From assembly GCF_027580225.2 (NCBI RefSeq), contig NC_073359.2, positions 13,075,001 to 13,139,000 of the forward strand: a stretch of DNA of 64,000 bases. Reading direction: 5' to 3'. The notes beneath the pieces are model-generated. The model was not told where the DNA came from, made no database searches, and was given only the letters and a program-made list of their open reading frames with translations. Within the stretch, counting starts at the first letter, position 1. Each line of letters starts with the position of its first letter. The position numbers and the translations under genes were made by a program. The stretch is from Misgurnus anguillicaudatus. Its lineage: Eukaryota > Chordata > Actinopteri > Cypriniformes > Cobitidae. Positions 1 to 10,866 of this stretch are shown here, in pieces.

Positions 1-261
1 ACACAATTGTGCTGGATAAAAAGACCAGCCCACATTTTATCTTAAAAGTGATGCTGCACTTGAAATATTTCACATTATTAAATTTCGTGTTATAGCCTAT
101 TATTTATATAAGTCATCAATTATTCCTTAATTACACTATACGAAGCATAAAGACCATGAAAATACATTTGCTTTCTTAATTGGTAAAGCAAATAAAGGTA
201 TTTTAAAAGGTTGCTTACAGTATTTGTTGGGCCAGAAACGACAAAACAACCCGGTGAACAC

Positions 262-575
262 AATGGTACTATGGTGAACGTGATTTAGTATGTTGGTCCT
301 GGATCAACACCATTGTTTCATTAACCAGATTGCAGGATTAGGATTATGGTGTATGTTAGATTTAGGTTTAAGATTAGGTTAGGGACTTTCCCTCAAACTA
401 TTATTTCAAACTAATATTTCCCTCAAACTATTATTTCAAACTAATTTAAGGGGTAAAATGGTTAGGGTTTGAGTTAAGGGTAAGTTGAGGTTTAAACGTT
501 GATCCAGGACCAACAAAAAATGTTGATCCAGGATCACATCTTATGTTGTGAAATCACGTCGACCATGGTGATATC
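262..575. mobile_element. Foldback (MITE-like) element with GTTGATCCAGGA arms
   Basis: The two ends are inverted copies: a block at 278-309 containing TTGGTCCTGGATCAACA is repeated in reverse complement at 498-515, and again imperfectly at 521-536. Outer blocks match too (265-286 against 551-572, sharing AAATCACGT). The core is a degenerate TTAGGGTT-like stretch with a direct 30-bp duplication around 390-450. This layout is typical of short non-autonomous fish foldback elements. No TSD could be fixed and the superfamily is unknown. Confidence 0.6.
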
Positions 576-1600
576 ATGTGGCATTAATTTCAATGTATTA
601 CAGTTACAGTATATCTTTACACATCTGTGCCATTAAATGCCATTAAAAGTGTTAATATTCTGATAGTTAGTCGCTGACAGTCATCACAAGTATCGAAAAA
701 CATCAGTATGAGAACACAGTTTACTGTAAAGTCACCTCTAGCGCCTCCTGCAGCACATTTTGACTCACAGTAATGCTTTGAGCAATGCTATCTAAGATAA
801 AATCAATTGCGTTCTGTTTTTGTGTAAAGTTGGTTTCAGGCCTTATAGACTTAAAGCTAATCGGCTGTTGTTTTGATGTCTGGCTGAGCAGGGACACCGT
901 GCCATGGATGTGGAGCTTGGACACATGTAAACAGATGATTAGCATCACGGGAAACAAACAGAGATGGACCTGATCTGTGGATGCTGAGCGGTAGATTGCT
1001 GGCATGTGGGGCCAATCGCTGAACAATAGACCAAGTCGTGCTGTGAAGCAGATGATTGCTGACAGATGGAGCCTGAACGGGAGAAGAAAGCTATCAGGTG
1101 GAAGCAGTGATATGGTTGCCATCAGGCGGATGTGAGAGAAGCATGATGTCAGACTGAGTCAATGGCCCTCCAGATAGACTGATGTCAGCGCTCCTGCCAT
1201 GGGGGGTGGCCACTAGCTCACCGAGCTACAAAGAGCTTTAGAGTCATTAACTGATGACAAGAGCTGCCAGACAGGACTAATAAGACCCTACGTATTAGCA
1301 CCTAACAACCATAAGTGCAGTGTCTAAGAAAAAGCTGAGTTAGTGAATGTGTTTCTTGTTAACATCCAAGTGAGCCTCATGCAAACATGCCCAGGTCATA
1401 TATATAAAAATATATATTAACTTTTTGGACTTGGCTGAATAATGAAGAAAAATCAGCCAATATGTGGATTATTTGGCGATCATTTTGGATTTTGCTTAAA
1501 ACATCACATCAAATTGATACTTTTGTTATTCTTTGCATTTGATTAGCTTGCCATTATTATGAAAGTGGAGAAAATATATGTAAAGAATAAGCAATTGATC
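576..1600. other. No recognisable gene; weakly GC-richer block around 720-1300
   Basis: The minus strand is open from 1122 to 721 (133 codons), but its translation shows no domain, signal or repeat I recognise, and the plus strand is partly open over the same bases. Short imperfect repeats of a GATGATTGCTGACAGATGG-like unit occur at 930-1110, so the open frame may be an accident of low-complexity repetition. From 1380 to 1600 the DNA is plain AT-rich. Confidence 0.3.
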
Positions 1601-1730
1601 CTAAAATAGAATAAAATAGCCTTTATTGTCATTGCACAAAGTTACAACGGAATTTAGGGTGCTCCCTCCCCCAACAACAAGAAGAAAAATAAAAACAGAA
1701 CCTATATAGAACCTGTGCAAACCATATTGT
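1600..1730. repeat. Dispersed repeat resembling a fish LINE 3' tail
   Basis: The segment contains CCTTTATTGTCATTGCACAA followed by a degraded ACAACGGAATTT. From memory this motif pair ends many fish retroelement copies. Only the tail is present and no ORF is attached. Strand and family are not certain. Confidence 0.4.
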
Positions 1731-2014
1731 GCTATGTTGAACTATAAGTGATGCTTTATTCATGCATCTATGAAGAATCATAAATAGGTGTAATATAGTG
1801 CTAAAAATGGTTCCCCTAAGATTTTGAGCTTTAAGTACTATTTAGCACAATTTTTGAGTGTTGGGTTTCCATGGCATCCGGAGACTGATGGACCCATGGT
1901 CCGATTCGGCCAGATGCTTAGCATCCCAAATTCAGCACCATCCACACAGTGATTGGAGTCTGTGACTTGCAGCACTTCAAAGGTGTCCCAAAAACAGACT
2001 GATCTGGCATCATC

Positions 2015-2526
2015 TAGAGGTCTTCATGGGTCCACTTAGATCCAAAAAACCGAGCGGGTTCGGGTCTGAAAGTTTCATGTGTTCCTCAGACACGGGTCGA
2101 GTATAATAATAGCAGCATCAGGTCTCGGGTTATTTAAAATAAATGTTTTAGTTTTTGCCAAACGGACCCAGACGACCCGAACTATCTTGCGTGTTTGCGT
2201 CGAGTCCTTTCCAACCCCTCCTCTGTTTGCTAAGAGCACTTGCGACATTGTGTGGCTGACGGTAGGACACACACCTGTCAATCAATTTTAAATATGCATT
2301 TTAGCGTTTAGTGTGCAGACTGCACACACGTCGGTGCCATTTACATTCAGGTCCAGTTGGGTTAAAACAAATTGCCACTGGTTCGGGTCGGACTCGGGTC
2401 TAATTTTCTCAAGTTTGTCTTGGGTTTTTCTTTTAATAAAAATGATTTATGCACGTCGGGTTCTGGTTAAAAGTGATTTGGCTCATTTGGGTCGGGTACA
2501 TTCCTTTGGACCTGAAAAGACCTCTA
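2015..2526. mobile_element. Non-autonomous hAT-type element, 512 bp
   Basis: The termini are inverted: TAGAGGTCTTCATGGGTCC at the left matches the reverse complement of the right end, GGACCTGAAAAGACCTCTA, with a few mismatches. The flanks are 8-bp direct repeats with one mismatch: GCATCATC at 2007-2014 and GCCTCATC at 2527-2534. An 8-bp TSD is the hAT signature. Inside are many GGGTCGGGT-like motifs and short ORFs in opposite orientations, none resembling a transposase, so it is a deletion derivative. Confidence 0.75.
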
Positions 2527-3060
2527 GCCTCATCACAACACATCAGAGAACTATTACTGTAGTTTGTGTCAACTGACACTGATAAACATAAAAATAGCTC
2601 ACCCAAAAATGAAAATTATGCCATAGGGCAATTCCAGCATTATGGATGTCACATTTGCAGTCAAAACTTGATTAAGCTGAATGAGTGCATCATCTGGGTA
2701 TTTAAAAAGCACTTATCTTTTTGTAATTTCTAATGTGAACGTAAAACTTAAACTATTTCTACTTCAAAATAGTGTAAAATAGTGCATAAGTATGCGATTT
2801 GCGACACAACTTTAGTGTTGGAATGTGCCTTTGATGAATTGATGAGCTTGGTGATGAGGAACAGGTGTTGGTCATTAGTATTCCAGTGACTGTGAGCAGG
2901 GCCTTAGCTAGTGAATTCTGGGCCCCCTGAAAAATGTGGGCCCCCACCACCCACATCATATACTGTACAAGAGTGGTCACCGATCATGGTCCTGGAGGGC
3001 TGGTGTCTCTGCAGAGTTTAGCTCCAACCCGAATCAAACACACCTGAAGCAGCTAATTAA

Positions 3061-3413
3061 AGCAACCCTAAAGACTTATTGCTCTTTGCTCCCCCTACAG
3101 GTTAGAAGCGTAATTGTTCATTACCACTGTCGTAAATACTGCAGCATAGCTGGCTCTGATTGGATTGTAGGTCTGCCGTAAAGCAAGTTTTTGTAGTTTT
3201 CACTCGAACTACAGGACCACTACCCGCACGGGTAGTGGTCCTGTAGTTCGAGTGAAAACTACAAAAACTTGCTTTACGGGTAGTGGAAACTTCTTTAGTG
3301 CGGTTTTGGCCGATAGAGGGCTGCAAAGCGAATGTGAATGTGCCATTCACCCTGTTTTGAGTGGATGAACCACTGAAACTTTTTTTAAGGTGAAAAAACT
3401 CTTTGGTGTTGCT
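3061..3413. mobile_element. TTAA-flanked element nested in the hAT foldback
   Basis: TTAA stands on both sides (3057-3060 and 3414-3417). The termini are imperfect inverted repeats: AGCAACCCTAAAGA at left and the reverse complement of TCTTTGGTGTTGCT at right. TTAA duplication is a property of piggyBac and Kolobok transposons, and I cannot tell which applies. There is no coding capacity. The middle contains the exact palindrome described separately. Confidence 0.65.
3176..3279. repeat. Perfect palindrome, two 51-bp arms with a 2-bp spacer
   Basis: Bases 3176-3226 are the exact reverse complement of 3229-3279, with only CA between them. Such a near-spacerless hairpin is much more perfect than the surrounding decayed arms, so it is younger than its host element or is maintained by conversion. 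It could also be a fold-back artefact of sequencing or assembly. Confidence 0.9.
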
Positions 3414-3826
3414 TTAAGGTGCTTCAGGTGTGTTTGATTAGGGTTTGAGCTAAACTCTGCAGAGATACCAGCCCTCCAGGACCATGATTGGTGACCCCTG
3501 CTGTCCAAGAAATAAGCATGTAGTATAATACTTTTCCCAATAGTTTTAATAAGTCTGTTATCAACTAGTTGAGGTGAACGTTCAGAAATTAAACAGAATG
3601 CAGTCAAATGCACAAATCAAACCACTAAATTTACATGTTGGGTGCATCCCAATTCAGGGGCTGCGGCCTTCCAAAATGACGTCACCGGGCAGCGACGAAG
3701 GCTGTCCCAATTCGAAAGCTCCTTCACATGCAAGCATCCAAATGTGTAAGGATCCATAGACGTATCCTTTACATCCTTGGCTTTCCCAAGATTCAATGGG
3801 CGCCTGTGACGTCTGGGTATTTTTAA

Positions 3827-5512
3827 AGTGCCCATATTATGAAAAACTCACTTTTTCTGGGTTTTGGGGTGTTATTTTGTGTCTCTGATGCTCCCACACG
3901 CATACAAATTTGGAAAAAAATCCATCCATGCTGTTTTGAGTGAGATACACGTTTCTGAATGTCCTCTGCCTTGAGTCTCAGATTGCGCGAGTTCAAACTC
4001 AGCTCCGTTGTGACGTCACAAACCGTTTCGTCACATTCAGTTTGAATTTTCCCGCCCACCACCCCACTCGCTGGTCCCCACCCACCAGGGAGCTAGAGAG
4101 AGCACAGAGCAGTCAGTCACTTCGCTCGCTGATACCCTGCTGTTATCATGTCTCACTGAAATAACAGCGCTATTTGGATATTATGGATTATACTCCCGCC
4201 TACTTTTAAAAACAAAGTTGTAATGCGTGGTTATTGGAACCCGGAGTATTCTTATATACAGTGTGTTACGACGCAAATAGTCATCAGATTGTAGGCGATA
4301 AGACCTTCATGCGAAATCTGATGTAAACAACAGACTATGTAGCTCCCACGGATTATACGCATTTGTGGACAAAAATGGATGTGTTTTTTATTTGTATTGT
4401 ATTTTACTGGACTTTCATGGATCATTCACACATCTGAAACAGACTGGATTCGATTTGCGATCTTTGTATCAAACACAAAAGGTAAGAAGTCACGTTATAT
4501 TTTGCATGTTGTCATCTTCTATCACAAAATACTACATTTATGATGATAGAGCTAAAAAATTTTTGCCAAACTAACCGAGACCGGGCCTTACGCACCGGCT
4601 TTTCTGACGAGGCTAAGTTAACCCCTGAGCCTCTAATAACTGTACGGTCCGGAGCTCCCGCTAGCTTCTAGCAATTAGCACGCGGTCCACAAGCAGTATA
4701 CATCCCCTACCGGATCTTAATTTCTGTAATTTGCAAAAATAATGCGTTTGAAAATGTTTATAACAGGAATATGTTAGTATTGTCCAGAGAAAACGAGTGT
4801 ATTGTTGAGACTGCTCATCACAATTTACGCTGGAATCTTTGTGTCATGATTAGTTTGACACACCGAGACCGGGCCTTACCGCCCCGGCTTTTCTGACGTG
4901 GCTAACCCCCGAGCCTCTTATAACTTTACGGTCCGGACCTCCCGCTAGCTTCTAGCAATTAGCACGCGGTCCACAAGCAGTATACATCCCCCGCCGGGTC
5001 TTAATTTCTGTAATTTGCGAAAATAATGCGTTTGAAAATGTTTTATAACGGGAATATGTTAGTATTGTCCAGGGAAAACGAGTTTATTGTTGAGACTGCT
5101 AACGTTACATCACAATTTACTCTGGAATCATTGTGTGTCATGAGTTTCTTCTCCTGTAGTGTAACGTTACTTATTAGTGATACTTGTCTGCATGATTTGT
5201 CTGTTGGCAACATAAACCGTTAATAATAATATATAAAATAATAACACAGTATGGTCTGTACTGCTCACGATACCACTGAGCATGCGCACGGGCACATGAC
5301 GTTAGTAGTGGGGCGTGATCAAAGGAGCAGCAACTCATAAATATGTAATGACTGGCTCAAAACGGCACAATCTGAACTGCCTTGAAACAGAGGGTCCTAG
5401 AGATGGGTAACAATCTTTTCCTACAAGCTATTTCGAGCAAAATTTTGAAACATGCTTTATGGAACTCATACACCTGTATAACTTGTGGAAAAGCAGTCAT
5501 AAGATGGGCACT
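3827..5512. mobile_element. TTAA-flanked element, 1.69 kb
   Basis: TTAA lies at 3823-3826 and 5513-5516. The termini AGTGCCCATATTATGA and TCATAAGATGGGCACT are inverted repeats matching at 15 of 16 positions. No transposase-like ORF is present. The interior has a promoter-like GC-richer left part (CGTGACGTCAC-like motifs near 4008 and 4030) and a tandem duplication of about 285 bp at 4575-5150. By TSD it belongs with piggyBac- or Kolobok-type non-autonomous elements. Confidence 0.75.
4575..5150. repeat. Tandem duplication inside the 1.69-kb element
   Basis: Two copies begin with CCGAGACCGGGCCTTAC at about 4577 and 4863 and share long stretches, including CTTCTAGCAATTAGCACGCG and AATAATGCGTTTGAAAATG. 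They differ by scattered substitutions and small indels (for example an AACGTTACAT insertion in copy two), so the duplication is not recent. Confidence 0.85.
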
Positions 5513-5740
5513 TTAAGTAAACATTCAGTTAAATTACATTCAGTAGTTAAATTAAAGTGTTTATCTTGCAAATTTAAGGTTGCTGTAAGGTAAATGATGT
5601 TTTAGTGATGTGAATTAATATTATTGCTGCAATATTGTGTGTGTTGCATTTTGCTTTTGTATATTTCTAAGGTTGTTGAATTTTACATACTGTTGGATAG
5701 TTGAATCTGAATCAATGTGTTATATTTTCTAATATATACA

Positions 5741-5842
<102 letters not shown>

Positions 5843-6363
5843 GGGTCAATATTTACTTTTAAAAGTCTGATAGGTCTCAGCTGTTGTTGTGTCCCACTGA
5901 GAAGCGTAGTGGGCGGGAACAGCAAGTGACGCAACTCCTTCTGTAGGCTAGACCGTCTCATTGCAGTTCGCTTCGTGGCCTTTAGAGGTTGCCGCCAAAT
6001 ATCGAGCCTTCCCTTCAAAGTCCATGGCCTTAAAACTATCCAGACCCAGCGGCCTTATTTTGGATGAAGATATCATGGTATAATATGAAGGTACTAAATG
6101 AACCCATGCAAGAACAATGTGTTGTAGGCTACTTGTTTTTTGTTTACTGTAATAAATCACATCAACAGTAGGCAGGACTGTAATGCTCCTGACAGGCTTT
6201 GTATCTCTGTTTACAGTGTGTTATTCAAAACAGGTGGAAGCATTTTGTGCAGCATTTAGTGCAAATATTTTTATCTTTAGCGGAGCCTGCCAAGAAGAGC
6301 CGGGCCAGCTGAAAGGCTCTTTAATTTGACAAAGCTTACATTTTAATAGGTGTTACCAATTAA

Positions 6364-6901
6364 AGAGTACCTATTGTCCAATTCAAGGTTTTACATTTCC
6401 TTTGGTGTGTAAGTGTGTATTAATACATGTTAACGATATGCAAAAGGTACATAACCTAAAGTAAACGATGACGCGAATTATCGTCTGCAATATAAATCTC
6501 TTTTCTTGGACTATAACAAACACACGGATTGTAGGTAACAGTTTACTTTCTGGGATTAGTGATGTAGACAAGACTGACATTATCATAATTCCTCCCACTT
6601 CGGACTGACAGCCTATATGTTAACTCCTGTTAGCAACCAAATCTTTCAAACATGGTAAGGAGCGTCACATTTCCGTCTGACGTCAGAGGTATTCAGGCCA
6701 ATCACAACGTATAGGTAGCTGGCCAATCAGGGACACAGAGCTTTTCAAATCTGTGTTTTTCAGGAGAGAGTGAAATCTGGAGCTACAAAAATGTACGGTA
6801 TGTGGAAAATAATGTGTTTTTTAACCATAAACCATGCAAACACATTGTATTCTACCAAATATAAAAAATAACATTGTTTTTAGCAATGAAATAGGTGCTC
6901 T
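6364..6901. mobile_element. TTAA-flanked element, 538 bp, family also at 41130
   Basis: TTAA flanks at 6360-6363 and 6902-6905. The ends are AGAGTACCTATTG and the inverted AATAGGTGCTCT. The interior block GGAGCGTCACATTTCCG...GGCCAATCACAACGTATA is present in the opposite orientation in the 41130-41603 copy, which confirms a dispersed family. No coding capacity. Confidence 0.75.
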
Positions 6902-6905
6902 TTAA

Positions 6906-7515
6906 AGTATATTTTTAAGTTATTCCAACTTGCAATTTTTACAGTGCAGTAATTGGTTATGTCACACACAATGTCTGAAAACATAATACCATAATAACGT
7001 CACTGTTTTCACAAATTTGTGTTTTTGCTATTAACACAGAGACAACATTGATATCGTTTTCAAAAATGCACTTTGAAAACCCTTTTTTCTAAAGTTCTAA
7101 AATGCATTTTCAGGCTACTAAACCGCAATCGTTGTATAAATGTACAGGCCAAAACACATAAAAAGTTTTCCATTTTACAGTGTCATCTAAATGGCCCTTA
7201 AGAGAGCCTGATGTATAAGAATAATAGTCCTATAATATGACACTGATTTTCTCTAAGCAAAATATAATGTTTTTTTCTTCATTTTGAAGCAAAGTTCACC
7301 CATCATTGCAGGATGACTTTTGTAATGAACATGCAGTTCTGGAGATTCCATTCCAAAGTTTTCAGTGTTCCATTAATCCCATCTGTTCACAACTTCCCAA
7401 TCTTTACTAAAACATTCTCTATACCACACAATAATGACACGTCTCAGGCGAATCAGGTTTTATGAGAAATACAAGGAAACATAGAATCATAGATCAAATC
7501 AAATCATACTATAAT
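6906..7515. other. No gene seen
   Basis: AT-rich DNA with many stops in all frames. It contains no tandem repeat, no long inverted repeat and no protein motif that I recognise. Confidence 0.5.
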
Positions 7516-7842
7516 GAAACTTTTATGAGGCCCAGTAGATCACCTGAGATGTCGTTGTTCAGGGTCATACTGAGCACTTCATCAGGGGAGCTGTAATGAT
7601 TTTACCAATCCGTTTTATTCCGGCAGTAACCATAGCAGAGGCAGCAGCCATAAAGTGGCCAATTGCCTTATAGTCACCAGGACAGACCAGAGACCTCCCA
7701 TCATTAAAGGTGATGATGGACCCCAAAGGGACATTGACACCGCCTCACTTCAAATCTGTGCTGTGACCTGCCATCGATCTCAGAATTCAGTCTCCAAGCA
7801 TTGAGACAGGACCACCAATGTCTTGAGTTGTGACAAGCTAAA
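7516..7842 (-). pseudogene. Exon-like fragment of an unidentified protein, broken by stops and a frameshift
   Basis: Read on the minus strand from 7842, a pyrimidine-rich tract ending in TTTTTAG looks like a splice acceptor, followed by an essentially continuous protein frame: DIGGPVSMLGD, then SMAGHSTDL, NVPLGSIITFNDGRSLV, CPGDYKAIGHFMAAAS and AMVTAGIKRIGKIITA. Two in-frame stops interrupt it (after MLGD and before GGVNV). The frame moves by one base near 7585, after which SMTLNNDISGDLLGLI continues. Length and composition argue for a decayed coding exon or processed fragment. I do not recognise the family and assign no function. Confidence 0.45.
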
Positions 7843-8249
7843 AACAATTTAGAGGTCATCACTGGACAAAAATACAATAGTTTTTACAGGCAAAACGCAA
7901 ATTCCTTTCCTATATTGACCAAAAAGGACTGTTGCAATAGTTACTGTACTTTGCGTTTAATAGTTTTCGAATTATCTTATTAAATGAAGAGATGGCAACC
8001 TCTGCAACACTACAGTATATCAAATAAAATCTCTCTTGACTTCCAATCGAACCAAACCACCTTTTTTCTCCCTGGTACTTTTGTGCTATTTGTTTTTTAA
8101 AGACATTTTAGCAGAGAAGGATCATGACTTCATACATGAATTTTTTGTCATAATCTTTTTAATTAAAATGCAATTTAGTTTTGTCATATTTAAGTCATCT
8201 GGGACTGCAGTTGCACCAGTTGGACGTAAACTCAGTCGTAAGACTTGCC

Positions 8250-8335
8250 TTGATGTAAATGAAATGAAATAAAAGAAATTAAATGAAAGAAATGAATAAA
8301 AAATGAAATTATAGAAATAAAATGAAAGTGACAAG
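8250..8335. repeat. Purine-rich GAAAT-like simple repeat
   Basis: A run of A/G-rich AAATGAAA and GAAAT units with little else, next to the 3' side of the minus-strand SINE. It may be the SINE's degenerate tail. Confidence 0.6.
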
Positions 8336-8339
8336 CTTG

Positions 8340-8567
8340 TCATGTATGTAACGCATATTTAAAATGTGACCTCTAAATTTAACCCATCCTTAGTGAGTAG
8401 TGAACACACACCCAGAGCAGTGGGCAGCTATCCCAGCACCCAGGGAGCGATTAGGTAAAGGTGCCTCGCTCAAGGGCAAGACAGTCACAACCCGCCAGCC
8501 GCGAGACTCGAACCAGCAACTTTTAGGTTACAAGCCTGCCTCTCTAACCATTAGGCTACAACTGCCC
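8340..8567 (-). mobile_element. tRNA-derived SINE
   Basis: On the minus strand the element opens with GGGCAGTTGTAGCCTAATGG. A pol III A-box-like TAGCCTAATGG (8548-8558) and a B-box-like GGTTCGAGTCT (8504-8514) are spaced as in tRNA genes. The body then runs through a CCCTTGAGCGAGGCACC block, a CAGTGGGCAGC complement block and GGATGGGTTAAAT near the 3' end. I recall very similar sequences as common cyprinid SINEs. It is too diverged and lacks the clover-leaf needed for a functional tRNA. Confidence 0.75.
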
Positions 8568-8802
8568 AAACTTATGAACTTTTATACATTTTTTTTAATT
8601 TCAGAACTGATCGAATTAATCAGCAAATTATTACTTTTGTGCACTTGAACTCACTGGCAAAGGTGTGAGAGAAGGGACCGCTTTCATTTTCATCTGTTAG
8701 CTGGAGGCAGTAAATTTAAGTTTTTTAACCATACTGTAGTAGTGTGCATTTCTAAATATCACTGCTGTTTAATGCGTACAAAGGAACACGCATCAGCTAA
8801 GC

Positions 8803-8995
8803 CGGTGGGGGGCATTCCTGGTCCTGGAGGGCCACTGTCCTGCAAAGATTAGCTCCAACCCTAATCAAACACACCTGAATGTCATTTCCAAGTTATACTG
8901 AAGCCTTTGATTGGGATTTTCAGGTGTGTTTGATTAGGGTTGGAGCTAAACTTTGCAGGACAGTGGCCCTCCAGGACCAGGAATGCCCACCCCTG
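8803..8995. mobile_element. hAT-type foldback, 193 bp
   Basis: Nearly the whole element is a hairpin: the left arm (GGCATTCCTGGTCCTGG through CAAACACACCTGAA) is mirrored by the right arm ending GGACCAGGAATGCCCACCCCTG. Flanking 8-mers are AGCTAAGC (8795-8802) and ATCTAAGC (8996-9003), one mismatch. It is the same family as 2971-3500. Confidence 0.8.
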
Positions 8996-9181
8996 ATCTA
9001 AGCTGAGCGTAGCTACACCTGGTCAAAGTTTTAGATGGTGCAACAGGCTTAAAGATAAAATTACCCACGTTTCTGGCAATCTCATGTTAATCTTGGTTAC
9101 CTATAGAGTAATATTTCATCCCTCAAACTTCCAAAGAGTTTTCATGTTGTCAGATATATAAAAGACAGAACAGCCTTTCTG

Positions 9182-9200
9182 TTTTTTTTTTTTTTTTTTT
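9182..9200. repeat. Poly(T) tract
   Basis: Nineteen consecutive T. On the minus strand this would be a poly(A) tail, but no retrocopy could be recognised beside it. Confidence 0.9.
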
Positions 9201-9328
9201 GAAAAAGATGAATGCGTACTGTGAGCAGAGGTAAAGAGTTATGAGTACACGCAGCCTTTGGATACTAATCCAACAGCTGTGACATTGATGTTAATAAAGT
9301 TTAAATTAAAACTTTTTTTTACATATTT

Positions 9329-9598
9329 ATGGCTTACAGTCAAATACAGCCATACATATATGATCCAGAATCGGATACGGAGTCAGTAACTGATCAACAG
9401 CAGCAACAACGATTACAGCAGGATGTGTCTATATGTATTTTTTTCTGCAGTTGCCGTCTTGAAAGGTGTAAATGTCGTAAGTGCAGCAAAATGCCACCTG
9501 AGGAGGTAAATGTTTGTTGTTGTTCGTGTTATTTACATTACCTGCATGTATGCACCAGTTGCAAACAAAACACAAAGTTATCACATGCTGTGCAGTGA
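9329..9598 (+). CDS. Short ORF resembling the P2X7-receptor intracellular domain found in fish repeats
   Basis: The 89-codon ORF starts at an ATG with A at -3. It has an acidic, Gln-rich N-terminus (SQIQPYIYDPESDTESV, then QQQQQRLQQDV) followed by a cysteine cluster CKCRKC, a Met-Pro step (KMPPEE) and CCC. The order acidic head, RLQ, C-x-C-x2-C, MP, E, CC matches my memory of the zinc-binding P2X7 cytoplasmic domain, which in teleosts often occurs in transposon-like or stand-alone genes. The usual downstream half (the large GDP-binding ballast) is missing, and translation ends at 9598. A GTAAAT donor-like site sits at 9508. It is probably a fragment or first exon from a mobile element and unlikely to be a functional receptor. 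Confidence 0.4.
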   Translation: MAYSQIQPYIYDPESDTESVTDQQQQQRLQQDVSICIFFCSCRLERCKCRKCSKMPPEEVNVCCCSCYLHYLHVCTSCKQNTKLSHAVQ

Positions 9599-10147
9599 TA
9601 CCTGTGACTTCTACTCGACAGAGCAATGCTAAGGCCATGGGCACTTTCTGGGAGAAGGAATATGGGGTAAATTAGACGTAACAGGTACCCACCCTGCAAG
9701 CAAGCCTACGATGGTCCTTTATCGGCCCACTTAGGGCCAGCCTAAGGGCCCAGCACAGGTTTGCTCACTGGCAAAGCGTTGGCCCCTTAGCACTGGCCCT
9801 GCACTTGCAGCCCTCACTTAGCCCCCAGGAAGTCCTCATACAGCAAAAACCCCAGAGTTAAATAAACACTGATGGATGTATATACTGTCTCAATCTTAAA
9901 GAGTGTTAAAAAGTAACACTGAAGCAGAATTAAAAGCTTTGTTGTCCTCTTTCTCACCATCTCTGTCTGAAACATAAAATTGCATTTTACATCTTACTTG
10001 TAGAGTCATTTTCTTACTCAGGGTTTATTTTATTTATTTTTTCATTTAAAGTCACCACTATTGTGATCAGTGTTTGTTTCAGTTGAACTTGACTCTTGAC
10101 TCTAATCTTGTTCAGTCTTTTTGGTTGCTATAACTTTGTGTGTTTAA

Positions 10148-10578
10148 AGCCCAGGATACACTGCACGATTTTTGCCCTCTTATAAGATCATTACCTTATC
10201 ACACTGTGCGACATGTATTGTTTAAACTTGGGTACGAGAGGCATGTAGACTGTACGATGATGACACGGAAGCTTCGAAGGCAGCGTCACACGTTGCGCAA
10301 CGTCACCAGCATGCGCTCGTGGTATACAAATACCGGCGCGCAGGTCATAGCAGCAAACACACTGTGCGGTGATCATGCCGAATTTCTGACACTGTCAGAA
10401 AACTATCGTAGGCTATCTTTGGATGCAAGACCAGGAAAACTGCCGTCTTTGAACCTGTCTCACTGTACGACATAGGACCACCGATGGAGAGCCACAATCA
10501 CAGAAATCGCGACGATAATTTCATGATGGCAATCTTTCATCTGGGACAGCCAATAATCGTGCAGTGTATCCCGGACAT
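10148..10578. mobile_element. Harbinger-like non-autonomous element in the left arm
   Basis: Inverted ends: CCAGGATACACTGCACGATT at left, AATCGTGCAGTGTATCCCGG at right. The subterminal ACTGCACGATT is shared with the TAA-flanked element at 50631-51352, suggesting related families. The right arm of the host element runs straight from AACTTTGTGGGTTAAT to GACATGG with nothing in between, which shows that this block is an insertion. A plus-strand reading frame of 111 codons inside has no recognisable motif. The TSD is not clean. Confidence 0.55.
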
Positions 10579-10637
10579 GTTTGTTTTGACAGAGTAAAGA
10601 CAACATTGCAACTCTAGTGCGCTTAAAAAAACTCTGT

Positions 10638-10866
10638 GGTGTAAATTAGACACACAAACATCAAGAATCAGGGTATGAATCTCAACAATGGTGACAAGTA
10701 AAAATTTTCATTATTTATTTATGCTGCAGTGCATTCTAGGAGTCCTGGATGAGATTTGTAATTTGTTGATACCCAGCTTGCATTGCAGCATAACACTTTT
10801 CATTTTATTGTCACCATTGTTGTGATTCATACTTGGATTCTTGATATTTGTGTGTCTACATTATAC
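10638..10866. repeat. Inner inverted repeat of the long-arm element
   Basis: TGTAAATTAGACACACAAA with the following AACAATGGTGACAA at 10638-10700 is mirrored by TTGTCACCATTGTTG and TTTGTGTGTCTACATTATA at 10817-10866. The loop contains a second near-palindrome (TATGCTGCAGTGCATT against CATTGCAGCATAA). Confidence 0.75.

Larger units (their letters stand above)
2971..3500. mobile_element. hAT-type foldback element carrying a nested insertion
   Basis: The arms begin with GGTCACCGATCATGGTCCTGG and end with the inverted form (GACCATGATTGGTGACCCCTG). The shared inner arm AAACTCTGCAGAG...CCCTCCAGGACC is the same as in the element at 8803-8995. The flanking 8-mers are CTGTACAA (2963-2970) and CTGTCCAA (3501-3508), one mismatch, which fits a hAT TSD. 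The central 353 bp (3061-3413) are a separate TTAA-flanked element. Removing it leaves a compact foldback close in size to the second copy. Confidence 0.75.

Noticed and set aside
721..1122. 133-codon minus-strand frame as a gene
   Set aside because: No recognisable domain, no splice or promoter context, and imperfect internal repeats. Kept only as an unassigned block.
8340..8567. Functional tRNA gene
   Set aside because: A- and B-box-like motifs are present, but the sequence cannot form a full clover-leaf and continues into a SINE body.
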